Notes under the pieces: generated by a model | Told to the model about the DNA's origin: nothing | Seen by the model: only the letters and a program-made list of their open reading frames with translations | The model's database searches: none | Origin: Bacillota bacterium | Lineage (GTDB): Bacteria; Bacillota; Clostridia; Peptostreptococcales; Anaerovoracaceae | Length of the DNA: 12,131 nt | NCBI GenBank assembly: GCA_017619905.1 | Contig: JAFZRK010000019.1 | Span: forward strand, 1-12,131 | Direction of reading: 5' to 3' | Part shown: piece after piece, positions 1 to 6,536 of the stretch | Layout: each line of letters begins with the position of its first letter | How positions within the stretch are numbered: position 1 is the stretch's first letter | Program-made: the position numbers and the translations under genes

Positions 1-1
1 T

Positions 2-1633
2 CAGACAACGAGGCTGATTTATGATGCAAAAGACGGCAACGAGTACATCTTCAACCTCATCGACACTCCGGGTCACGTGGACTTCAACTACGAGGTGTCC
101 AGGTCGCTGGCTGCCTGTGAGGGCGCGGTGCTCGTGGTGGACGCCACCCAGGGCGTGGAGGCCCAGACCCTTGCCAACGTGTATCTGGCGCTGGACGAGG
201 ATCTGGAGATACTTCCCGTGCTCAACACGATAGACCTGGCGTCGGCCCGTCCGGAGGAGGTCCGCAAGGAGATAGAGGACGTCATAGGTCTGGACGCATC
301 CGAGGCACCGTGCATCTCCGCCAAGGAGGGCATCAACATAGAAGAAGTGCTGGAGGACATAGTCGCCAAGGTTCCGGCTCCGTCCGGCGATCCGGACGCG
401 CCGCTCAAAGCGCTGATCTTTGACTCCTACTACGACAATTACAAGGGCGTGGTCATCTATACCCGCATAATGGACGGACGGCTCAAGGCCGGCGACACCA
501 TACTTCTGATGAACACCGGCAAGAAGTACGAGGTCACGGAAGTAGGCGTCAACGCGCCTTACCAGACCCCCGTAAAGGAACTGTCCGCAGGGGCCGTTGG
601 CTACGTCTGCGCGTCGATAAAGCAGGTAAAGGATGCAAGGGTCGGCGACACCATTACACTGGCCTCAGAGCCCGCGTCAGAGCCCCTCAGAGGGTATAAG
701 AAGGTGCAGCCGATGGTGTACTGCGGCATCTATCCGACCCCGGACGAAAAATATGAGAACGTAAAGGACTGTCTGGAGAAACTGCAGGTCAACGACGCGG
801 CCTTCGTGTTCGAGCCGGAGACTTCGCAGGCCCTGGGCTACGGCTTCCGCTGCGGCTTTCTGGGACTTTTGCACATGGAGATAATAGTCGAGCGCCTTGA
901 GAGGGAGTTCGACCTGGAGATAATAACCACGTCCCCGTCCGTCATCTACAAGATCGTGGAACACGACGGCACCGAGCGCTACATAGAGAACCCCAGCAAT
1001 CTGCCTGATCCCACCGCGTACGACCATCTGGAGGAGCCGATGGTAAAGGCCACCATCATGGTGCCCAAGGACTACGTGGGATCGATCATGGACCTCTGCC
1101 AGCGCAGGCGCGGCGTCATGGAGCACATGGAATACATAACTCCTGAGAGGGTGGGGCTGCACTACATGCTTCCGCTCAACGAGGTCATCTACGATTTCTT
1201 TGACGCGCTCAAGTCCAAGACGCGCGGCTACGGCTCGCTGGACTACGAGTTCGACCACTACGAGAAGAGCAATCTGGTGAAGCTGGACATCCTTCTGAAC
1301 AAGGAGATGGTGGACGCGTTCTCCATGATAGTCCACGAATCCGAGGCCTACACCCGCGGCAAGTTCGTCTGCGAGAAGCTGAAGGAAGTCATTCCGATGC
1401 ATCAGTTCGAGGTGCCCATCCAGGCCGCGATAGGGCAGAAGATAATCGCCCGCGAGACCATACGCGCCTACCGCAAGGACGTGCTGGCCAAGTGCTACGG
1501 CGGCGACATCTCCCGCAAGAAGAAGCTGTTGGAGAAGCAGAAGGAAGGCAAGAAGCGCATGCGCCAGTTCGGCAGCGTGGAAGTGCCTCAGGAAGCTTTC
1601 ACGGCAGTGCTCAAGTATGACGACGGAAAATAG
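2..1633 (+). CDS. lepA: Elongation factor 4 (LepA), 5'-truncated by window edge
   Basis: Ribosomal back-translocating GTPase of the translation-factor family, acting on the ribosome in the cytoplasm. The frame is open from base 2 and gives 543 residues; the family is about 600 long, so roughly the first 55-60 residues (P-loop and part of switch I) lie outside. Visible in order: G3 motif DTPGH (residues 21-25 of the fragment, with the catalytic His), the region of G4 where NKID is expected but NTID is read (75-78), G5 SAK, then the beta-barrel domain II, the EF-G-like domains III and V, and the LepA-specific C-terminal domain ending in a basic stretch (KQKEGKKRMRQ) and VEVPQEAF, as in other LepA proteins. 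The stop is TAG. The next gene begins 35 nt downstream with no terminator between, so the two are probably co-transcribed. The identification is secure; only the Thr at G4 is odd. Confidence 0.97.
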   Translation, partial: QTTRLIYDAKDGNEYIFNLIDTPGHVDFNYEVSRSLAACEGAVLVVDATQGVEAQTLANVYLALDEDLEILPVLNTIDLASARPEEVRKEIEDVIGLDASEAPCISAKEGINIEEVLEDIVAKVPAPSGDPDAPLKALIFDSYYDNYKGVVIYTRIMDGRLKAGDTILLMNTGKKYEVTEVGVNAPYQTPVKELSAGAVGYVCASIKQVKDARVGDTITLASEPASEPLRGYKKVQPMVYCGIYPTPDEKYENVKDCLEKLQVNDAAFVFEPETSQALGYGFRCGFLGLLHMEIIVERLEREFDLEIITTSPSVIYKIVEHDGTERYIENPSNLPDPTAYDHLEEPMVKATIMVPKDYVGSIMDLCQRRRGVMEHMEYITPERVGLHYMLPLNEVIYDFFDALKSKTRGYGSLDYEFDHYEKSNLVKLDILLNKEMVDAFSMIVHESEAYTRGKFVCEKLKEVIPMHQFEVPIQAAIGQKIIARETIRAYRKDVLAKCYGGDISRKKKLLEKQKEGKKRMRQFGSVEVPQEAFTAVLKYDDGK

Positions 1634-1652
1634 CCGGCGGGCGTCCTTACGG

Positions 1653-1660
1653 AAAGAGGT
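1653..1660 (+). promoter_or_regulatory. Ribosome binding site supporting a TTG start
   Basis: AAAGAGGT with its AGAGG core ends 9 nt before the TTG at 1669. It is the only good Shine-Dalgarno sequence here and it fixes the TTG as the start of the downstream membrane-protein gene. Confidence 0.65.
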
Positions 1661-1668
1661 CCCTACAT

Positions 1669-2343
1669 TTGCAGACAGTTAAGAAGATCGTTCAATACAT
1701 AGGCGGCCTCGTCCTGATAGCCGTCGGCATCAATATCTCAAAGCTCGCGCGTCTGGGGATCTCGCCGGTCAGTTCCATTCCCAGAGCAGGGGAGCTCATC
1801 TGGGGCATCACGCTCGGGACCGCGACAATAGCGGCGCATTTTCTCTGCGTCGTAGTGCAGATCCTTCTGCTGCGGAAAAAGTTCAGGCCGGTGGATCTGC
1901 TTCAGGTAGTCGTAAGCATGGTTTTCGGGTACATCGTGGACTTTACGGGTACCGACCCAAACGCGTTCGGGCATCTGATGCTCGGCTTTCCGGTCCCGCA
2001 GACTTATATTCTGCGCGCGGTATACGTAGTAATAAGCGTGATCCTGATAGGTCTCGGCGTGTATGTCTACATGAAGCCGGGCTGGATACCAATGGCCGCG
2101 GATGGGCTCTCCAGGACAGTCACGGAGGTGACGGGCAAGCCGTTCGGCAACTGCAAGACGCTTGTGGATACCTGTCTGGTCATCGTCGCGCTCATCCTTC
2201 AGATAGTGTTCCTGGGCGGGCTGTCGTCGTTTACTGGCGACAAGGTGGTCGTTCGGGAAGGCACGGTGTTTGCGGCCATATTTGCCGGTCAGGTGGTGCG
2301 GCTCTGCGCCGGGATCAGCGGCAAACGGAAGAAAGAACAGTAG
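1669..2343 (+). CDS. DUF6198/YczE-YitT-like integral membrane protein
   Basis: A 224-residue polytopic membrane protein of unknown function. It starts at TTG behind a well-placed AAAGAGGT. About five hydrophobic segments are visible (roughly residues 8-28, 46-68, 76-92, 112-134 and 165-185), with a possible sixth near 198-214 and a basic tail (GKRKKEQ). Two features match my recollection of the YczE/YyaS/YitT-type family now called DUF6198: an early LGISPVSSIP stretch after the first segment, and a late REGTVFAAIFAGQVVRL stretch. The family has no established substrate or reaction, and I assign none. It lies 35 nt after lepA and just before a strong terminator, so it is probably the last gene of the lepA transcript. 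Confidence is high that it is a real membrane protein and moderate on the family. Confidence 0.83.
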   Translation: MQTVKKIVQYIGGLVLIAVGINISKLARLGISPVSSIPRAGELIWGITLGTATIAAHFLCVVVQILLLRKKFRPVDLLQVVVSMVFGYIVDFTGTDPNAFGHLMLGFPVPQTYILRAVYVVISVILIGLGVYVYMKPGWIPMAADGLSRTVTEVTGKPFGNCKTLVDTCLVIVALILQIVFLGGLSSFTGDKVVVREGTVFAAIFAGQVVRLCAGISGKRKKEQ

Positions 2344-2388
2344 GGCAGGAGGGCCGTCGGAGCGCTCCACGGAGATCAAGGGAAAACA

Positions 2389-2426
2389 AAACAGCGGATA
2401 CCTCGCAGGTACCCGCTGTTTCTTTT
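2389..2426. terminator. Bidirectional rho-independent terminator
   Basis: A 9-bp stem (AAACAGCGG with CCGCTGTTT), one A/C mismatch, then 4 bp more (TACC with GGTA) around a 5-nt loop. A T-run follows on the plus strand (TTTCTTTT). On the minus strand the hairpin is followed by TTTTGTTTT. It sits between the convergent DUF6198-type gene and fba and can end both transcripts. Confidence 0.87.
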
Positions 2427-2447
2427 AGTCATGTGTCTTTTTCTGTA

Positions 2448-3383
2448 TCAGATCTTGTGGTCGCAGCCAAGGACGTTTACGATCTTGTGCGCTACGACTT
2501 CCTTGATCGCGGCCCTTGCCGGCTTAAGATACTCTCTGGGGTCGAACTTATCCGGGTGCAGGGCGAAGAACTCGCGTATGGTCGCGGTCATCGCAAGGCG
2601 CAGGTCGGAGTCGATGTTTATCTTGCAGACGGACAGGGAAGCCGCGTGCCTCAGCTGGTCCTCCGGAACGCCTATGGCTCCGGGCATTGCTCCGCCGTAT
2701 TTGTTGATCTTGGCTACCAGATCCTGAGGAACGGAGGATGAACCGTGCAGAACGATGGGGAATCCGGGAAGTCTCTTCGATACTTCTTCCAGAACGTCGA
2801 AGCGCAGCTGCAGCTTGGTTCCGGGTTTGAACTTGTAAGCTCCGTGGCTGGTGCCTATAGCTATGGCCAGGGAGTCGCAGCCGGTGCGGCTGACGAACTC
2901 TTCAACTTCTTCCGGGCGGGTGTAGGAGGAATCCTCCGCGCTCACCTTTACCTCGTCCTCTATGCCTGCCAGGGTGCCGAGCTCGGCTTCCACTACGACG
3001 CCGCGGTCGTGAGCGTACTCAACGACCTTCCTGGTTATCTCTATGTTCTCTTCGAACGGCTTGGAGGAGGCGTCTATCATTACGGAGGTGAAGCCGCCGT
3101 CTATGCAGCTCTTGCAGGTCTCGAACGAGTCGCCGTGGTCCAGGTGCAGGCAGATGGGAAGGCCGGTCTCTATTACCGCCGCCTCCACGAGCTTGATAAG
3201 ATAGGTGTGGTTGGCGTAGGCGCGGGCGCCCTTGGATACCTGAAGGATCAGCGGGGCTTCCAGCTCCTTAGCCGCCTCCGTAATGCCCTGGACTATCTCC
3301 ATGTTGTTTACGTTGAAAGCGCCGATCGCGTAGCCGCCGTTGTAGGCCTTCGCGAACATTTCTTTTGTTGTGACTAATGGCAT
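2448..3383 (-). CDS. fba: Class II fructose-1,6-bisphosphate aldolase
   Basis: Zinc-dependent aldolase of glycolysis and gluconeogenesis, cleaving fructose-1,6-bisphosphate to glyceraldehyde-3-phosphate and dihydroxyacetone phosphate in the cytosol. The product has 311 residues, normal for the shorter class IIB type. The early GAFNVNN motif is at 21-27. HLDHGD at 80-85 supplies the catalytic Asp82 and metal ligand His83. EAELGTLAG contains Glu134, GTSHGAYK contains His180, and VLHGSS contains His213; these are the expected metal ligands and active-site loop. NIDSD at 256-260 is the substrate-phosphate/carbonyl region. The ATG start follows a strong GGAGGTAA (plus-strand 3389-3396) by 5 nt. 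The gene is single, divergent from the MATE gene and convergent on the lepA unit, so it appears to be transcribed alone. All key residues are present. Confidence 0.97.
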   Translation of the reverse strand: MPLVTTKEMFAKAYNGGYAIGAFNVNNMEIVQGITEAAKELEAPLILQVSKGARAYANHTYLIKLVEAAVIETGLPICLHLDHGDSFETCKSCIDGGFTSVMIDASSKPFEENIEITRKVVEYAHDRGVVVEAELGTLAGIEDEVKVSAEDSSYTRPEEVEEFVSRTGCDSLAIAIGTSHGAYKFKPGTKLQLRFDVLEEVSKRLPGFPIVLHGSSSVPQDLVAKINKYGGAMPGAIGVPEDQLRHAASLSVCKINIDSDLRLAMTATIREFFALHPDKFDPREYLKPARAAIKEVVAHKIVNVLGCDHKI

Positions 3384-3388
3384 ATCTG

Positions 3389-3396
3389 TTACCTCC
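3389..3396 (-). promoter_or_regulatory. Strong ribosome binding site of fba
   Basis: On the minus strand this reads GGAGGTAA, a near-perfect anti-16S match 5 nt from the ATG, consistent with the high expression expected of a glycolytic aldolase. Confidence 0.75.
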
Positions 3397-3433
3397 GTAA
3401 AAGACCGAAAGATCTGTGATCACCTACGATATA

Positions 3434-3462
3434 AGTATATCACGTTATCACAGCTGTTACAT
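3434..3462 (-). promoter_or_regulatory. Candidate fba promoter with flanking GTGAT repeats
   Basis: On the minus strand a TATACT -10 element (plus 3434-3439) lies about 50 nt upstream of the fba ATG. No convincing -35 is seen: the hexamer at 17-nt spacing reads ATGTAA. The sequence around it carries CTGTGAT (3414-3420) and its exact inverse ATCACAG (3447-3453), plus another TATCAC at 3438-3443, so a regulator may help or hinder polymerase here. This is a candidate only. Confidence 0.4.
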
Positions 3463-3529
3463 AGTCCTCTTTTTGATCCGGAGAGCGGTCCTCCGGCCCA
3501 TTTTTGCATTATCCGCCTCGCTTGTTGTT

Positions 3530-3557
3530 TTTACGCGTTGCGGTTTTGTAGTATAAT
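3530..3557 (+). promoter_or_regulatory. Candidate promoter of the MATE-hemW-GNAT operon
   Basis: Perfect TATAAT at 3552-3557, with TTTACG at 3530-3535 as a weak -35 at 16-nt spacing. Transcription would be expected to start about 7 nt after the -10, at or next to the A of the ATG at 3565, which would give a message with essentially no leader. Confidence 0.5.
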
Positions 3558-3564
3558 ATCAGCT

Positions 3565-4944
3565 ATGAAACGCAGGTTGGAAGTTGATCCGCTCCACGGA
3601 CCCATACTTAAGAATATGCTGCTGTTCGGGCTCCCCATAGTGGGATCCTCCATTCTGCATGTGCTTTTTTCCGCTGCGGACACCGCAGTAATAGGCAATT
3701 TCGGGCACGAGGGCGCCATCTCCGCCATAGGCGTGTGCATGCCTGTGTGCCATCTGCTGATAGCGGGCCTGGGGGCTCTGAGCGGCGGAGTCACTATAGT
3801 ATTCGGGCGAATGTACGGTCGGAAAGAGACCGATAAGGTCTCGGATCTGGTGCAGGCGCTGCCGCTGACAGCGTTTACGCTGGGCGCGGCACTTGCAATA
3901 GTCGCGTGCGTTCTGTCCACGCCCATACTGCGCCTCGTAAACTGCCCGGAGAGTCTGTTCGCGGAGGCGAGGGTGTATTTCTGCATCTACTTCGCGGCCG
4001 TTCCGTTCTCCATGACGCAGTATTTTCTGGCATCCGTGCTGCAGTCCAGGGGCAATTCCTTCATACCGTTCGTGTTCCAGATGAGCGCGGCGGTGGTCAA
4101 TATAATACTCAACCTTATATTCGTAATAGTCTTCGACTGGAACATCGCCGGCGTGGCGTCCGCTACGCTGTTCTCGCAGATGCTGTCGTCTACAGCGATG
4201 GTAATATTCTATACCCGCCAGCGCGACGAGATACGCCTTCATCTTAATAGGATGCGTGTGTTTACAGGCCTTGGCGAGGTGTTCCGCGTGGGCATTCCAT
4301 CCTCGCTGGAGGGCATGATAATCAACATCTCCGGCGTGGTCATCTCTGCGGCCATCAACAAGTTCGACCCGGTAGTCATAGCCGGAAACACTCTGTCCGG
4401 AACGCTGGAGGGCTTCATGTCCATATCATTCGTGGCTTTCTCCAGTTCCGGCGTGGTATTCATTTCTCAGAACTACGGGCACAGGGATCTGCCTCGTGTT
4501 AGAAGGATATTCAGGACCACTCTGGCGGGCGTCCTCATAGCGGGCGAGGTGATCGGTTTTCTGGTCTATCTGGCGTCGCCCTATGTGCTGAAGATCTTTT
4601 CGCCGGACGCGGGAATAATCACCTACGCAAGGGTGCGACTTTTCTACATGTGCATGTTCTACGGCTTGTGCGGCACGCTCAACGCCATAAGCGGCTGCGT
4701 AAGGGGCCTTGGAAACACGAAACTGCCCCTGGCGATATCCGTGATCAGCTCGTTCTTCTTCCGCATAACCTGGATCTACACCTACGCGGCCTGGAAGGGC
4801 ACGATAGAGGCCATATACATGGCGTATCCCATCTGCTGGGCGATAAATACGGTGCTGAACGTTGCGGCGTTCTACTATGTGTTTAAGCAGCGCGCAGCGG
4901 AGCTGGAGGCGGATGTGCCGGAGGAGGTGCCGCTTGAGAATTAA
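3565..4944 (+). CDS. MATE-family multidrug/cation antiporter
   Basis: A 459-residue inner-membrane transporter of the MATE (multi antimicrobial extrusion) family, normally 12 helices in two bundles, coupling export of organic cations or other compounds to Na+ or H+ entry. The N-terminal signature DPLHGPILKNMLLFGLPI is typical, as are the AADTAVIGNFG stretch in the first bundle and GCVRGLGNTKLPL near the start of the last helices. Hydrophobic segments alternate with short loops through the whole length, and the tail is acidic (ELEADVPEEVPLEN). I chose the ATG at 3565 because family homology begins there; the frame is open further upstream, but that sequence is non-coding in character and contains the promoter. 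No Shine-Dalgarno precedes this ATG. The 3' end overlaps hemW by 11 nt. The substrate cannot be read from sequence. Confidence 0.93.
   Translation: MKRRLEVDPLHGPILKNMLLFGLPIVGSSILHVLFSAADTAVIGNFGHEGAISAIGVCMPVCHLLIAGLGALSGGVTIVFGRMYGRKETDKVSDLVQALPLTAFTLGAALAIVACVLSTPILRLVNCPESLFAEARVYFCIYFAAVPFSMTQYFLASVLQSRGNSFIPFVFQMSAAVVNIILNLIFVIVFDWNIAGVASATLFSQMLSSTAMVIFYTRQRDEIRLHLNRMRVFTGLGEVFRVGIPSSLEGMIINISGVVISAAINKFDPVVIAGNTLSGTLEGFMSISFVAFSSSGVVFISQNYGHRDLPRVRRIFRTTLAGVLIAGEVIGFLVYLASPYVLKIFSPDAGIITYARVRLFYMCMFYGLCGTLNAISGCVRGLGNTKLPLAISVISSFFFRITWIYTYAAWKGTIEAIYMAYPICWAINTVLNVAAFYYVFKQRAAELEADVPEEVPLEN
4922..4927 (+). promoter_or_regulatory. Ribosome binding site fixing the hemW TTG start
   Basis: AGGAGG, lying within the 3' coding end of the MATE gene, is followed after 6 nt by TTG (4934). 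It identifies TTG, not any upstream in-frame ATG, as the hemW start, and implies translational coupling to the MATE gene. Confidence 0.75.
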
Positions 4945-6043
4945 GCTGCCCGAAGGAACCCTCGGCATTTACGTGCACGTTCCGTACTGCATAAGAAAGT
5001 GCAAGTACTGCGACTTCCTGTCCTTCGAAAAGGCGCCGGATGACGCGTATTTCGATGAACTGGCCGAAGATATAAAAGCGACGGGAAATGCACTTGGTAA
5101 CGAAAATAAATATTATGTAGATACATTGTTTTTCGGCGGCGGGACGCCATCGCTTGCGAGCGCGGCGCAACTCGGGAAAGTCCTTGATGCGCTGAGGGAA
5201 AGCTTCGATGTCCGCAGTGCGGAGACTACCATAGAAGTCAATCCGGAGACCGTAACGGCAGAAAAAGCGTCGGAGCTGAGGGCTCTCGGCTTCGATCGTA
5301 TAAGCATGGGCGTACAGAGTCTGGACGACAAGGTGCTTGCGGCCATGGGACGCGTCCACAGCGCGGACAAGGCCAGGCAGGCGTACCGGATACTGCGCGG
5401 CGCGGGCTTTAAAAACATCAATCTGGATCTAATCTTCGGCGCGCCTGAACAGGATCCTGCGGTATGGCAGGAGACGCTCGCCGAAGTTTTGGATATGCGC
5501 CCGGAGCACGTTTCTTTCTACAGCCTGCAGCTGGAGGAAGGCACCCCGCTGTATAAGGATTACACCGCGGGAAAGGTGGATCTGCCTTCCTGGGAGGAGA
5601 ACCGCCGTATGTACCACCATGCCGCGGACGCTCTGAAGGCGGCCGGCTACCACCATTACGAGGTGAGCAACGCCGCGCTGCCGGGCTTCGAATGCCGCCA
5701 CAATCTCAAGTACTGGAACATGCAGCCATACCTTGGCTTCGGGACCTCCGCGCACAGCTTTATAAACGGCTGCAGAGGAGAGCTTCCGGACCTGAAAAAG
5801 GAAACGGTCAGCGAACTTAAGGGCGACTTTGTGTTCACAAAACTGCGGCTTATCGACGGTTTTGACCTTTCCGATTACAGCGGCATTTTCGGAGCGGATT
5901 TCCTTGCGGACTTTTCAGCCTTGCTGCCCAGGCTGATCGAAGAAGGATATCTGGAACCGTCCGGCGGCAGACTAAGGTTCACGGATAAGGGCCTGGACAG
6001 TACGAACATAGTAATTCAAAGGCTTCTGGAGGTATTGGAATGA
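4934..6043 (+). CDS. hemW: HemW-like radical SAM heme chaperone
   Basis: 369-residue radical-SAM protein of the HemN/HemW superfamily; HemW binds heme and is proposed to deliver it to target proteins, and it was formerly misannotated as coproporphyrinogen III oxidase. The cluster motif is CIRKCKYCDF (CX3CX2C; Cys19, Cys23, Cys26) directly after an IYVHVPY strand, as expected. GGGTPS is at 68-73 (SAM-binding glycine motif), VNPET is the next conserved strand, and HNLKYW, typical of HemW, lies in the later barrel region. A HemN_C-type C-terminal domain follows. Length (family about 370-400) and the lack of the N-terminal extension seen in true HemN favour HemW. The start is TTG behind AGGAGG, overlapping the MATE stop by 11 nt; its own stop overlaps the next gene by 4 nt (ATGA). 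It is therefore tightly coupled in an operon. Confidence 0.93.
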   Translation: MRIKLPEGTLGIYVHVPYCIRKCKYCDFLSFEKAPDDAYFDELAEDIKATGNALGNENKYYVDTLFFGGGTPSLASAAQLGKVLDALRESFDVRSAETTIEVNPETVTAEKASELRALGFDRISMGVQSLDDKVLAAMGRVHSADKARQAYRILRGAGFKNINLDLIFGAPEQDPAVWQETLAEVLDMRPEHVSFYSLQLEEGTPLYKDYTAGKVDLPSWEENRRMYHHAADALKAAGYHHYEVSNAALPGFECRHNLKYWNMQPYLGFGTSAHSFINGCRGELPDLKKETVSELKGDFVFTKLRLIDGFDLSDYSGIFGADFLADFSALLPRLIEEGYLEPSGGRLRFTDKGLDSTNIVIQRLLEVLE

Positions 6044-6510
6044 ATCTCAGTCTACGTCCGGTCACGGAGAAAGATGTTAACGAGTTCAGCGGAACTGAAA
6101 GCTATGGCGGCATGTCGGACAAGGAGAGGCTTTGCATGATACAGGACAGTATACGCGGCATATGCAGGGACAAGTACTACAAGCTGCTTGCCGCAGTCGA
6201 TGGCTCCGATGTTGTGGGCTTTGTCAGTTTGTGCGGGCATTCCGCCCATAATGTCAGCATAGGCCTGGACATACGGCAGGAGTACAGGAACAGGGGATAT
6301 GGTACTGCTGCTCTTAGGCTTGCGTTGGACTTTGTTCGCAGGGAAGGATTCACCGTCGCATCCGCGAGCATGCGCGAAAACAACGCCGCAAGCCAGGCCC
6401 TTAACCCGAAGCTCGGATTCGAGGAGCTGACAGGATATGTAAACGACCGCGGGATCAGGATAAAGGTCTTTGTGAAGAATCTTCTCGATCGTGGTATAAT
6501 CGATTCCTAG
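6040..6510 (+). CDS. GNAT-family N-acetyltransferase
   Basis: 156-residue protein of the Gcn5-related acetyltransferase fold, which moves an acetyl group from acetyl-CoA to an amine. The N-terminal LSLRPVTEKDV is the usual first strand. The acetyl-CoA pyrophosphate loop is visible as RNRGYGTAAL (R83xxG86xG88), and the C-terminal part has NNAAS (114-118) followed by KLGFEEL (124-130), a common ending of this fold. The substrate is unknown; it could be a protein N-terminus, a small amine or an antibiotic. The ATG overlaps the hemW stop in an ATGA junction, so translation is coupled. The last part of the gene contains the promoter of the downstream carboxypeptidase gene. The family is secure, the substrate open. 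Confidence 0.9.
   Translation: MNLSLRPVTEKDVNEFSGTESYGGMSDKERLCMIQDSIRGICRDKYYKLLAAVDGSDVVGFVSLCGHSAHNVSIGLDIRQEYRNRGYGTAALRLALDFVRREGFTVASASMRENNAASQALNPKLGFEELTGYVNDRGIRIKVFVKNLLDRGIIDS
6470..6500 (+). promoter_or_regulatory. Extended -10 promoter inside the GNAT gene
   Basis: TGG-TATAAT (TG at 6492-6493, TATAAT at 6495-6500) is a full extended -10 element; the upstream TTGTGA (6470-6475) is only a weak -35 at 19-nt spacing. It lies in the last codons of the preceding gene, 36 nt before the ATG at 6537, and would give the carboxypeptidase gene its own transcript. Confidence 0.55.
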
Positions 6511-6536
6511 ACCATATTCTTCTTCAGAGGCGTTTT

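Noticed and set aside
677..1402. A 241-codon minus-strand open frame opposite lepA.
   Set aside because: The His/Val/Leu-rich, low-complexity protein is typical of antisense translation of a conserved gene; no start signal.
2745..3377. Plus-strand open frame of 210 codons opposite fba.
   Set aside because: Antisense of a fully conserved aldolase, with no ribosome site.
3370..3564. A longer MATE protein starting at the ATG at 3370.
   Set aside because: The extra 65 residues have no family similarity, cross both promoters and would overlap the fba start codon region.
3559..4242. Minus-strand open frame of 227 codons opposite the MATE gene.
   Set aside because: Tyr/His/Arg-rich antisense product with no motif; the plus strand encodes a clear transporter.
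4862..4933. hemW starting at the ATG at 4862.
   Set aside because: The extra residues are Arg/Ser/Cys-rich shadow of the MATE gene; AGGAGG plus TTG at 4934 fits the family N-terminus.
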